Part shown: positions 1 to 6,471 of the stretch, piece after piece
How positions within the stretch are numbered: the first letter of the stretch is position 1
How the letters are laid out: each line of letters starts with the position of its first letter
From: Thermoleophilia bacterium
GTDB lineage: Bacteria; Actinomycetota; Thermoleophilia; Gaiellales; Gaiellaceae
NCBI GenBank assembly: GCA_025934335.1
Contig: JAICYG010000083.1
Span: forward strand, 1-11,098
Direction of reading: 5' to 3'
DNA length: 11,098 nt
Translations under genes and position numbers: made by a program
The notes under the pieces: generated by a model
Told to the model about the DNA's origin: nothing
Seen by the model: the letters and a program-made list of their open reading frames with translations, nothing else
Databases searched by the model: none

Positions 1-293
1 GCGACGTCGACGAGCCCGAGATGGTCGCGGTCGAGCACGATCATCCCGGCGCAGGTGCCGAAGACGGGCCGGTCGAAGCGGCGGATCGCCTCGTCGAGGC
101 CGTACAGGCCCATCAGGCGCATGAACGTCGTCGACTCGCCGCCCGGGATGACGAGCCCGTCGAGGCCCTCGAGCTCCTCCGCCTTGCGCACCTCGACGAC
201 GTCCGCGCCGAGGCAGCGCAGCATCTGCGCGTGCTCGCGGAAGTTTCCCTGCACGGCGAGAACGCCGATCCGAGGCGGCTCCACGGCGTTCAT
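1..293 (-). CDS. pdxT: PdxT, glutaminase subunit of PLP synthase (partial, N-terminal half)
   Basis: PdxT hydrolyses glutamine and channels the ammonia to PdxS, which builds pyridoxal 5'-phosphate from a pentose phosphate and a triose phosphate; it is a cytosolic class I-type amidotransferase. Only the first 97 residues lie in the window; family members are about 190-200 residues, so the His/Glu of the triad lie beyond the left edge. Diagnostic motifs are IGVLAVQGNFREH (residues 9-21), the oxyanion-region VIPGGESTT (48-56) and the nucleophile elbow GTCAGM (79-84), with Cys81 as catalytic cysteine. The ATG start overlaps the TGA stop of the upstream MBL-fold gene as ATGA, so translation is probably coupled. 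pdxS, the usual neighbour, is not directly upstream. Identification is secure; the expression arrangement is inferred from the overlap. Confidence 0.95.
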   Translation of the reverse strand, partial: MNAVEPPRIGVLAVQGNFREHAQMLRCLGADVVEVRKAEELEGLDGLVIPGGESTTFMRLMGLYGLDEAIRRFDRPVFGTCAGMIVLDRDHLGLVDV

Positions 294-1228
294 GGTATCG
301 GCGCCGCCCTCACGTACCCGCTGCCCGCCCGGCTCGCGCGGCCCTCGCGCACGAGGCGCTCCAGGTGCGCGAGCGACTCGGCCGTCGCGAAGCGGCGAAG
401 CGTCGTCGAGAGCTCGTCCCGGAACAGCGCCAGCGAGACCTCGTACGCCGAGAGCGGCGTCCCGTCGAGCGCCGACACGGCCCGGTCGAGACGGTCGGCG
501 TGGTGCGCCGCGATCTCGCGGGCGCGGGCGGCCGGCTCGGCGACGGGATCGCGATGGCCCGCGTACGCAACGCGCGGCGCGAGCTCCTCGATGCGCGCAA
601 GCGACCGCAGGTAGTCGCCGAGCGGGTCGGGCCGCGAGTTCGGATAGAGGCCGACGGCGGGTGTGATCCCGGTGAGGATCGTGTCGCCCGCGATCATGAC
701 GCCGTCGCGGAGGAGCGCGATGTGACCGTCTGCGTGACCCGGGAGCAGCTCGACGCGCCAGCCGTCGACCTCGTCGCCCTGCTCGAGCAGCCGGTCGGGC
801 CGCTCGACCCAGTGCACCGCCTCGACCAGCCGGTCGGACTCGGCGACGATCCCTGCGACCGTCTCCTCCGGCATCCCGTGCCGCACCCAGTATTCGGCGA
901 ACCGCTCCGGATTGCGCTCGCCCCAGGCGCGCCGGCACTGCTCGTGGTCGGCGCGTCCCTGCCAGACCGGCGCACCCGTGAGCGCGGCCACGTCGGCCGC
1001 GCCGCCGACGTGATCCGGATGCATGTGGGTGACGACGATCAGCTCCACCGGCGCCCCGAGCGCGTCGAGCGCCTCGCGCCAGCGAGCCTCCGGGTCGCGC
1101 GAGCCGAGGCCGGTGTCGACGAGGATCCACCCACCCCCTGACGACCGTAGGAAGTAGCAGTGGACGTGGTCGATGCCGAACGGGATCGCGAACGTCACGC
1201 GCCGCACGTCCTTCTCGATCTCGAGCAC
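290..1228 (-). CDS. MBL-fold metallohydrolase, LACTB2-like
   Basis: A 312-residue metallo-beta-lactamase-fold hydrolase with a full set of metal ligands: THMHPDH (67-73, the HxHxDH motif), His in GHADGH (164-169), Asp182 in AGDT and His225 in AGHRDP. After the catalytic fold, about residues 240-312 look like the short winged-helix tail of LACTB2-like and glyoxalase-II-related members (FRDELSTTLRRF onward). The family includes thioesterases, ribonucleases and lactonases, so the substrate cannot be named. The frame stays open far upstream into livF, but homology begins at the GTG at 1228 (LEIEKDVRRV), and a TANNNT hexamer sits exactly 7 nt before it; I chose that start. The stop overlaps the pdxT ATG by ATGA, so the two genes form one unit. 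The gene is divergent from livF with only 20 bp between starts. A link to B6 metabolism is speculative. Confidence 0.88.
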   Translation of the reverse strand: MLEIEKDVRRVTFAIPFGIDHVHCYFLRSSGGGWILVDTGLGSRDPEARWREALDALGAPVELIVVTHMHPDHVGGAADVAALTGAPVWQGRADHEQCRRAWGERNPERFAEYWVRHGMPEETVAGIVAESDRLVEAVHWVERPDRLLEQGDEVDGWRVELLPGHADGHIALLRDGVMIAGDTILTGITPAVGLYPNSRPDPLGDYLRSLARIEELAPRVAYAGHRDPVAEPAARAREIAAHHADRLDRAVSALDGTPLSAYEVSLALFRDELSTTLRRFATAESLAHLERLVREGRASRAGSGYVRAAPIP

Positions 1229-1233
1229 GCATG

Positions 1234-1239
1234 AGAAGG
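1234..1239 (+). promoter_or_regulatory. Shine-Dalgarno-like AGAAGG that decides the livF start
   Basis: AGAAGG lies 9 nt upstream of the GTG at 1249, supporting that codon rather than the in-frame ATG at 1231. LivF proteins normally begin a few residues before the LELxDVxxxYG block, which also fits 1249. The site lies within the minus-strand -10 hexamer of the divergent gene, so an alternative reading of the same bases is a plus-strand -10 (GAAGGT) for a leaderless livF. Confidence 0.45.
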
Positions 1240-1241
1240 TA
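1236..1241 (-). promoter_or_regulatory. Putative -10 hexamer for the MBL-fold/pdxT unit (leaderless)
   Basis: Read on the minus strand this is TACCTT, which fits the TANNNT -10 consensus. It ends exactly 7 nt before the GTG at 1228, so transcription would begin at or next to the start codon and the mRNA would lack a leader. I see no convincing -35 box. The same hexamer region read on the plus strand is GAAGGT (1235-1240), which could serve livF. Confidence 0.45.
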
Positions 1242-1248
1242 CAGCCCG

Positions 1249-1947
1249 GTGGGGGCACTCCTCGAGCTGTCGGACGTGCGCGCGCGCTACGGCCAGGTGG
1301 CGGCGCTGCACGGGGTCTCGCTGACGGTCGAGGAGGGCGAGGTCGTCTCGCTGCTCGGGGCGAACGGCGCCGGCAAGACGACGACGCTGCGCTCGGTGTC
1401 GGGAACGGTGCGCCGGACGGGCGACGTCGTGCTCGCCGGGAAGCGGCTCGGCCGCGCGAGCCCCGAGGCGGTCGCCCGCGCCGGCGTCGCGCACGTGCCG
1501 GAGGGGCGCGGCATCTTCGCGGAGCTGACCGTGTGGGAGAACCTGCGCATGGGCGCGTACACAGTCCGCCGGCCCGACTTCGCGAGCGTCCAGAGCTACT
1601 TCCCGTGGCTGCAGGACCGGCGAAACCAGCAGGCCGGGACGCTCTCCGGGGGCGAGCAGCAGATGCTCGCACTCGCCCGCGCGTTCCTCTCGCGGCCGCG
1701 CCTGCTGATGCTGGACGAGCCGTCGCTCGGGCTCGCTCCGCTCGTCACGCGCGAGGTCTTCCGCGTCGTCTCCGAGCTGAACCAGAAGGAGGGCGTGGCC
1801 GTCCTCGTCGTCGAGCAGAACGCGGCCGTCGCGCTCGCTGCGGCGCAGCGCGGCTACGTGCTCGAGACCGGCGAGATCGTCCTGTCGGGCACGGCCGACG
1901 AGCTGAAGTCGAACGACGCGGTGCGGAGCGCGTACCTCGGGTACTGA
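1249..1947 (+). CDS. livF: LivF-type ATP-binding protein of HAAT ABC importer
   Basis: One of the two cytoplasmic ATPases of a hydrophobic amino acid (HAAT) importer; it hydrolyses ATP to power uptake through LivH/LivM. From the GTG start the protein has 232 residues, the usual LivF length. Visible motifs: Walker A GANGAGKT (37-44), the LivF-typical VPEGRG with Glu at the Q-loop position (83-88), signature LSGGEQQ (132-138), Walker B LLMLDEP (152-158), then VVEQNA and the family-typical C-terminus ending AVRSAYLGY. These features separate it from LivG, whose switch region carries HDM. An in-frame ATG at 1231 would add six residues but has no ribosome site. The TGA stop overlaps the livH ATG (TGATG), so the two are translationally coupled. 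It is the first gene of the operon and is divergent from the MBL-fold gene. No livG accompanies it. Confidence 0.93.
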   Translation: MGALLELSDVRARYGQVAALHGVSLTVEEGEVVSLLGANGAGKTTTLRSVSGTVRRTGDVVLAGKRLGRASPEAVARAGVAHVPEGRGIFAELTVWENLRMGAYTVRRPDFASVQSYFPWLQDRRNQQAGTLSGGEQQMLALARAFLSRPRLLMLDEPSLGLAPLVTREVFRVVSELNQKEGVAVLVVEQNAAVALAAAQRGYVLETGEIVLSGTADELKSNDAVRSAYLGY

Positions 1948-2831
1948 TGCAGACGTTCTTCCAGACGCTCACGACCGGGCTCTCCGACGGCGCCATCTTC
2001 GGTTCGCTCGCGCTCGCGCTCGTGCTCATCTACAAGGCGACCGAGGTGATCAACTTCGCCCAGGGAGAGATGGCGATGTTCACGACGTACATCGCCTGGG
2101 CGCTGATGGGGCACGGCTCGACGTTCCACTGGTGGGCGTTCTTCGCGACGCTCGGGATTGCGTTCGGGGGCGGCGCGCTCCTGCAGCAGACGGTGATCCG
2201 CCCGCTCGAGCGGGCAAGCGTGCTGACCGCGGTGATGGCGACGATCGCGCTACTCGTGATCCTGAACGGCCTTGCCGCGTGGATCTGGTCGCCGCAGCTG
2301 CAGTTCTTCCCGAGCCCGTTTCCCACCTCGTCGTGGGTCGTCGGCGGAGTGCACATCTCGAAGCAGGACGTCGGCACGTTCGGGGTCGTGATGGCGTGCG
2401 TGCTCGTGCTGTGGCTCTTCTTCCGCTTCACGAAGCTCGGCCTCGCGATGCGCGCCGGCGCGCTCAACCCGGACGCGGCGCGGTTGATGGGAGTCCGCAC
2501 CTCGTGGCTGCTCGCGCTCGGCTGGGGCTTCGCGGCGGCACTCGGCGCCGTGAGCGGGATGATGGTCGCGCCGACCGTCTTCCTGACGCCCAACATGATG
2601 CAGGCGATTCTCATCTACGCCTTCGCGGCGGCTGTGCTGGGCGGCCTCGAGAGCCCGGTCGGCGCCGTCGTGGGTGGGCTCGGCCTCGGGGTGCTCCTGA
2701 ACATGCTCGGCCAGTACGTGCACCCGGTCACGTCCGAGCTGCGGCTGCCGGTCGCGCTCGGGCTCCTGCTCGTCGTCCTGCTGATCCGGCCGGCAGGGCT
2801 GTTCGGGCGCGTGGTGGTGCGCAGGGTATGA
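1947..2831 (+). CDS. livH: LivH-type permease of HAAT ABC importer
   Basis: Inner-membrane permease that pairs with LivM to form the channel of the importer. The 294-residue protein is almost wholly hydrophobic helices, about eight membrane segments. The family hallmark INFAQGEMAM (35-44) follows the first segment, and the cytoplasmic coupling loop around 161-184 (FTKLGLAMRAGALNPDAARL) is where the ATPases dock. The C-terminal RPAGLFGR (281-288) is also typical of LivH. Length is normal. The ATG at 1947 overlaps the livF stop; no separate ribosome site is visible, as expected for coupled translation. The substrate cannot be read from the permease: homologues carry branched-chain amino acids, urea, short-chain amides or aromatic acids. 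Confidence 0.93.
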   Translation: MQTFFQTLTTGLSDGAIFGSLALALVLIYKATEVINFAQGEMAMFTTYIAWALMGHGSTFHWWAFFATLGIAFGGGALLQQTVIRPLERASVLTAVMATIALLVILNGLAAWIWSPQLQFFPSPFPTSSWVVGGVHISKQDVGTFGVVMACVLVLWLFFRFTKLGLAMRAGALNPDAARLMGVRTSWLLALGWGFAAALGAVSGMMVAPTVFLTPNMMQAILIYAFAAAVLGGLESPVGAVVGGLGLGVLLNMLGQYVHPVTSELRLPVALGLLLVVLLIRPAGLFGRVVVRRV

Positions 2832-2899
2832 GCGTAGGCTCGACGGAGCTCATCGGGAGCGAAGGCGCCGGCTTTGCCGGTGCCGGGAGCGGGCAATGA
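2828..2899 (+). other. Possible 23-codon coupling ORF between livH and livM
   Basis: An ATG overlapping the livH stop (ATGA at 2828-2831) opens a 23-codon frame rich in Gly, Ser and Ala (MSVGSTELIGSEG at its start) that ends in a TGA overlapping the livM ATG (ATGA at 2896-2899). Reading it would carry ribosomes across the 64-nt gap and through the hairpin at 2864-2884. It shows no resemblance to a known peptide, and chance is a fair explanation in such GC-rich DNA; it may be only a translational bridge. Confidence 0.2.
2864..2884 (+). repeat. Intercistronic hairpin before livM
   Basis: A 9-bp stem with one G-T wobble closes a TTT triloop (GGCGCCGGC / GCCGGTGCC). It ends immediately upstream of GGGAG (2885-2889), the likely livM ribosome site. 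Two copies of CGGGAGCG (2854-2861 and 2884-2891) flank it. There is no T-tract after it, so it is not a classical terminator; an mRNA stability, processing or translation-control element is more likely. Confidence 0.5.
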
Positions 2900-3924
2900 G
2901 GCGGCTCGGCAACCCGATCGCCTTCGCCGTGCTCCTCGTCGCGGTCGTGGCCGCGCCGTTCCTCGTCTCGAACTACCGCACGTACCAGCTCGCCTTCGTC
3001 GGCCTCTACCTCGTCGCCCTGCTCGGCCTGAACATCCTCACCGGGTTCACCGGGCAGATCTCGATCGGCCACGGCGCCTTCATGGGGATCGGCGCGTACA
3101 CGACGACGATCCTCGTCGTCGACCACGGCGTTCGCGACCTGTGGACGATCCCGGTCGGAGGCGTCGTCGCGGGCCTCGTCGGTATCGCGTTCGGGATCCC
3201 GGCGACGCGGTTCGCAGGCCCGTACCTCGCACTCGCGACGTTCGCGATCCCGCTCGCGTTCATCGGGCTCCTGAAGCGGTTCCCGCACTTCACGGGCGGC
3301 AACGTCGGCAAGAACCTCCCGCAGCTCCGGCCCGAGTTCGGGTGGAGCACGAGCCCGTCGATCTGGTTCTACGTCGTCTGCTGGGTCGTCGCGCTCGTGA
3401 TGCTGCCGCTCGCGTTCTTCGTCGTACGCGGCCGCTTCGGGCGCGCGATGCGCAGCGTCCGCGACAGCGAGATCGCCGCGACGGCGAACGGCATCTCGAC
3501 CGCCGCAGTGAAGACGGCCGCATTCGGCATCTCGGCGTTCTACTGCGGCGTCGCCGGCTCCCTGTACGCAATCGGGATCACGTACGTGAACCCCGACACC
3601 TTCCCGATCGACCTCTCGATCCTGCTGCTCGTCGGGATCGTGCTCGGCGGCGCCGGCTCGCTCTGGGGGATGCTGTTCGGCGCGCTCTTCGTCGAGTTCA
3701 TCCGCATCAGCTGGGGCCCGGCGCTGCTCAATCTCTTCAGCCGCGTGCATCACATCGACACGCACGCGCCCGGCTCGGGGCTCGTCGTCTACGGCGTCGT
3801 GCTGCTGCTCGTGCTGTATGCCGCGCCGTCCGGTGCGGCCGGGCTCGTGCGCGGCGTGACGCGACGGCCGGCGTTCCTGCGCCGGAAGGACGATCCTTCT
3901 CTTTCGGATCCGGGCCTCGTATAG
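2896..3924 (+). CDS. livM: LivM-type permease of HAAT ABC importer
   Basis: Second membrane permease of the importer, 342 residues, with about eight to ten hydrophobic segments. The family hallmark lies at 45-69 (LNILTGFTGQISIGHG then AFMGIGAYT), and the ATPase-docking loop is near 178-200 (RFGRAMRSVRDSEIAATANG). The tail after the last helix is short and basic (TRRPAFLRRKDD), so there is no ATPase domain fused to it; some LivM proteins are LivM-LivG fusions, and this one is not. GGGAG ends 6 nt before the ATG. The gene follows livH after a 64-nt gap that holds a hairpin and a possible bridging ORF, and precedes livK by 50 nt. Confidence 0.93.
   Translation: MRRLGNPIAFAVLLVAVVAAPFLVSNYRTYQLAFVGLYLVALLGLNILTGFTGQISIGHGAFMGIGAYTTTILVVDHGVRDLWTIPVGGVVAGLVGIAFGIPATRFAGPYLALATFAIPLAFIGLLKRFPHFTGGNVGKNLPQLRPEFGWSTSPSIWFYVVCWVVALVMLPLAFFVVRGRFGRAMRSVRDSEIAATANGISTAAVKTAAFGISAFYCGVAGSLYAIGITYVNPDTFPIDLSILLLVGIVLGGAGSLWGMLFGALFVEFIRISWGPALLNLFSRVHHIDTHAPGSGLVVYGVVLLLVLYAAPSGAAGLVRGVTRRPAFLRRKDDPSLSDPGLV
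3885..3899 (+). repeat. Small hairpin at the 3' end of livM
   Basis: GAAGGA-CGA-TCCTTC is a perfect 6-bp stem with a 3-nt loop, followed by the pyrimidine-rich TCTTTC. It lies inside the last codons of livM, 76 nt before the livK start. It could be a weak attenuator or an RNA-processing mark that sets permease and binding-protein levels apart, but a stem this short may be chance. Confidence 0.25.
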
Positions 3925-3959
3925 TCCGACCCACACATCCCCCCAGGCCACTCCGCAAA

Positions 3960-3964
3960 AGGAG
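3960..3964 (+). promoter_or_regulatory. Strong Shine-Dalgarno site of livK
   Basis: AGGAG within AAAAGGAGAG lies 10 nt before the livK ATG. It is the clearest ribosome-binding site in the window and sits in an unusually A-rich stretch, in line with the high output usual for solute-binding proteins relative to their permeases. Confidence 0.75.
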
Positions 3965-3974
3965 AGAAGCGCAG

Positions 3975-5225
3975 ATGAAGAAGACGTTGCTGCTGGTCGT
4001 CGTGGCGCTCGCGGTCACGGCGGTCGTCGGCACGACCGCCGGCGCACGCTCGGACGCGACGCCGGGCGTGACCAGGACCTCCATCCTGCTCGAGGGGACG
4101 TTCCCGCTCAGCGGGCCTGCTTCCGGGTACGCGCCGATCCCGGTCGGCATGGGCGCGTACTTCTCGTACGTGAACGCCCACGGCGGCGTCAACGGCCGCA
4201 AGATCAGGTGGCACTACGAGGACGACGGCTACAACCCCGCGAACACGGTGCAGATCACGCACAAGTTCGTCGAGCAGGACCACGCGTTCGCGCTCGTCGG
4301 CGGGCTCGGCACCGAGCCGCAGCTCGCGGTGCGGCAGTACCTGAACGACAACAAGGTGCCGCAGCTGTTCGTCTCGACCGGCGCGACCACGTTCGACCGC
4401 GACTACGCGCAGAACCCGTGGACGATCGGCTGGCAGCCCGACTACGAGGCCGAGGGCGCGATCTACGGCAAGTACATCGCGAAGAACCTGCCGTCGGCGA
4501 AGATCGGCGTGCTCTATCAGAACGACGACTACGGCTCCGACTACCTGCGCGGCTTCAAGGCGGGCCTGCGGTCGCACCAGTCGCAGATCGTCACGGCGCA
4601 GCCGTACGACCTGAGCGCCACCACGCCGCCTGCGGTGCAGATGGCGAAGATCAAGGGGTCCGGCGCCGACACGCTCGTGCTGTTCGCGACGCCGACGCCG
4701 ACGATCCAGGCGTACGTGATCGGCACCAAGCTCGGCTACAAGCCCGCGAACGTGTTCACGAACTCGGTCTCGGCGACCGACCCGTTCCTGACGATCGCCG
4801 AGAAGAGCGGCTCGAACATCGTCGAGGGCTCGATGAGCGTCAACTACGAGCTCGACCCGTCGAACCCGATCTACAACAAGCAGGCGGGCATGAAGCTCTA
4901 CCGTTCGATCATGAAGAAGTACGCGCCGAAGGCCAACGCGAACGACCCGCTCAACCTGTACGGCGTCGCGAAGGCCTGGAACACGGTGCAGCTGCTGCAG
5001 AAGGCCGGGAAGAACCCGACGCGCGCCGGCCTGATGTCGGCGGCACGCAAGATGCTCTTCTCGAAGGGCAAGAAGAACGCGAACCCGTTCCTGCTGCCGG
5101 GCGTGACGACCTTCACCAAGGGGTCGTTCCAGTACCCGATCTCGCAGGTGGTCGTGGTCAAGTACGTGAACCACGTGTTCCAGCCGCAGGGCAACCTGCT
5201 CGCCGGGCGCGGCGCGCTCCGCTAG
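3975..5225 (+). CDS. livK: LivK-type extracellular solute-binding protein
   Basis: Type I periplasmic-binding-fold protein (Peripla_BP_6 group), 416 residues, that captures the substrate outside the membrane and presents it to LivH/LivM. A Sec signal peptide is plain: KK at the N-terminus, a hydrophobic core of residues 4-19, and a likely cut after TAGA at residue 24. The mature part begins GVTRTSILLEGTFPLSGPAS, typical of the first lobe, and includes GGVNGRKIRW and YQNDDYGSDYLRGF, the hinge-side block seen in most LivK-like proteins. The whole protein lacks cysteine, so there is no lipobox, unlike most actinobacterial binding proteins. The ATG has a strong ribosome site. A perfect 10-bp hairpin follows the gene. 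Substrate is not determinable; branched-chain amino acid is only the default annotation. Confidence 0.92.
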   Translation: MKKTLLLVVVALAVTAVVGTTAGARSDATPGVTRTSILLEGTFPLSGPASGYAPIPVGMGAYFSYVNAHGGVNGRKIRWHYEDDGYNPANTVQITHKFVEQDHAFALVGGLGTEPQLAVRQYLNDNKVPQLFVSTGATTFDRDYAQNPWTIGWQPDYEAEGAIYGKYIAKNLPSAKIGVLYQNDDYGSDYLRGFKAGLRSHQSQIVTAQPYDLSATTPPAVQMAKIKGSGADTLVLFATPTPTIQAYVIGTKLGYKPANVFTNSVSATDPFLTIAEKSGSNIVEGSMSVNYELDPSNPIYNKQAGMKLYRSIMKKYAPKANANDPLNLYGVAKAWNTVQLLQKAGKNPTRAGLMSAARKMLFSKGKKNANPFLLPGVTTFTKGSFQYPISQVVVVKYVNHVFQPQGNLLAGRGALR

Positions 5226-5250
5226 GCGGAGGGCACACGGGAGGGAGTGT

Positions 5251-5278
5251 GGAAGGGCCGGCTCGCGTCGGCCCTTCC
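5251..5278 (+). terminator. Hairpin terminator after the liv operon
   Basis: A perfect 10-bp stem (GGAAGGGCCG / CGGCCCTTCC) with an 8-nt loop lies 25 nt after the livK stop and is followed by TCTTC. The T-tract is weak, as is common in high-GC genomes, but stem strength and position between two transcription units make it a good intrinsic terminator candidate. Confidence 0.75.
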
Positions 5279-5300
5279 TCTTCGGGCGCAGCGGTTCGGG

Positions 5301-5306
5301 CAAGAT
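5301..5306 (+). promoter_or_regulatory. Putative -10 hexamer for the thiolase gene
   Basis: CAAGAT matches the A2 and T6 positions of TANNNT and ends exactly 7 nt before the ATG at 5314, the same spacing seen at three other genes here. No clear Shine-Dalgarno site precedes this ATG, which favours a leaderless transcript starting after the liv terminator. Confidence 0.35.
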
Positions 5307-5313
5307 GCGCGCC

Positions 5314-6462
5314 ATGCCCGAAGCCGTGATCGTCTCCGCCTCGCGCACGCCGATCGGCCGTGCCGCCAAGGGGTCGCTCGTCGACGCCCGCCCCGACGAC
5401 CTCGCCGCTTTCGCCGTCCGCGACGCGGTCGCGAAAGTCCCCGAGCTGCCGCAGCAGGAGATCGTCGACGTGATGATCGGCTGCGGCTTCCCGCAGGAGA
5501 AGCAGGGGATGAACCTCGGACGGCGCGCGGCGCTCCTCGCCGGCCTGCCGGAGACGGTGCCCGGGACGACGGTGAACCGCTTCTGCGCGTCGTCGCTGCA
5601 GACGATCCGGATGGCGTTCCACGCGATCCGCGCCGGCGAGGGCGACGTATTCGTCGCCGGCGGCGTCGAGTCGATCTCGCAGGTGGACGGCTACCCGAAG
5701 TCGGAGGACGAGATCCATCCCGCGCTGTTCGGCGACGACGCGCCGATCGCGAACGTCTACATCCCGATGGGGCTCACGGCGGAGAACGTCGCCGAGCGCT
5801 GGGACGTCTCGCGGGAGGACATGGACCGGTTCGCGCAGCAGTCGCAGGAGCGCGCGGTCGCGGCGCAGCAGTCGGGCTTCTTCGCGCGCGAGCTGACGCC
5901 GTACGACGGCGTCTCGGCAGACGACGGCCCGAGGCCGTCGTCGACGCTCGAGAAGCTGGCCGCGCTCGAGCCGGCGTTCAAGCCGGGCGGCAAGGTGACC
6001 GCAGGTAACTCGTGCCCGCTGAACGACGGCGCGGCGGCGGTCGTCGTCATGTCGGACACGCGGGCGCGTGAGCTGGGGATCGCGCCGCGCGCGCGGATCA
6101 TCGCGTCGTCCGTCTCCGGCGTCGAGCCGGAGATCATGGGCGTCGGCCCGATCGAGGCCGTACGGAAGGTGCTCGCGCGGGCCGGGATGACGATCGACGA
6201 CGTCGACGTGATGGAGCTGAACGAGGCGTTCGCCGCGCAGGTGCTGCCGGTGTGCCGCGAGCTCGGCGTCGACCCGTTCTCCGACAAGCTGAACCCGCAC
6301 GGCGGAGCAATCGCGCTCGGGCATCCGTACGGGATGACCGGCGCGCGGATCATGTGCACCCTCCTCAACGACCTCGAGACGCTCGACCGCACGATCGGGC
6401 TCGAGACGATGTGCGTCGGCGGCGGGCAGGGGATGGCCATGCTCGTCGAGCGGCTCTCGTAG
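5314..6462 (+). CDS. Thiolase (acetyl-CoA acyltransferase type)
   Basis: Cytosolic thiolase of 382 residues that would cleave 3-ketoacyl-CoA with CoA to acetyl-CoA and a shortened acyl-CoA, or run in reverse. The full catalytic set is visible: nucleophile Cys91 in NRFCASSLQ, NEAFAAQ near residue 306, His337 in GGAIALGHPYGMTGAR, and Cys367 in ETMCVGGGQGMAM. The N-terminus PEAVIVSASRTPIG is typical. An in-frame ATG at 5305 would add MRA, but the ATG at 5314 fits family starts and the -10 spacing. The QEKQGMNLGRRAALLAGLP stretch resembles the FadA/FadI-like degradative group rather than biosynthetic PhbA enzymes, but chain-length preference cannot be read. It follows the liv terminator and ends 9 nt before the likely start of the EamA gene. 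It could complete the acyl-CoA pathway suggested by the kinase and dehydrogenase downstream. Confidence 0.93.
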   Translation: MPEAVIVSASRTPIGRAAKGSLVDARPDDLAAFAVRDAVAKVPELPQQEIVDVMIGCGFPQEKQGMNLGRRAALLAGLPETVPGTTVNRFCASSLQTIRMAFHAIRAGEGDVFVAGGVESISQVDGYPKSEDEIHPALFGDDAPIANVYIPMGLTAENVAERWDVSREDMDRFAQQSQERAVAAQQSGFFARELTPYDGVSADDGPRPSSTLEKLAALEPAFKPGGKVTAGNSCPLNDGAAAVVVMSDTRARELGIAPRARIIASSVSGVEPEIMGVGPIEAVRKVLARAGMTIDDVDVMELNEAFAAQVLPVCRELGVDPFSDKLNPHGGAIALGHPYGMTGARIMCTLLNDLETLDRTIGLETMCVGGGQGMAMLVERLS

Positions 6463-6471
6463 GGCCCGGCG

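Noticed and set aside
1229..1672. Extension of the MBL-fold gene upstream to 1672
   Set aside because: This stretch is Arg/Ala/Ser-rich noise opposite livF; hydrolase homology begins at 1228.
2728..3951. Long minus-strand open frame (407 codons) opposite livM
   Set aside because: Its translation is dominated by Arg, Asp, Glu and Ala with no hydrophobic core or recognisable motif. It is the GC-rich shadow of livM.
2874..3974. N-terminal extension of livK across livM
   Set aside because: The frame is open upstream, but the extension is Arg/Pro-rich noise over livM. The signal peptide and strong ribosome site place the start at 3975.
3789..5369. Long minus-strand open frame (526 codons) opposite livK
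   Set aside because: Low-complexity Arg/Val/Leu-rich translation, antisense to a clear signal-peptide protein, and spanning the terminator; a shadow frame.
5158..6324. Minus-strand open frame (388 codons) opposite the thiolase gene
   Set aside because: No family motifs, biased composition, and it crosses the terminator hairpin; the sense strand encodes a complete thiolase.
6460..6462. Readthrough of the thiolase TAG to make a thiolase-EamA fusion
   Set aside because: The frames match, but no such fusion is known to me and a CTG start with AGGG upstream explains the transporter more simply.
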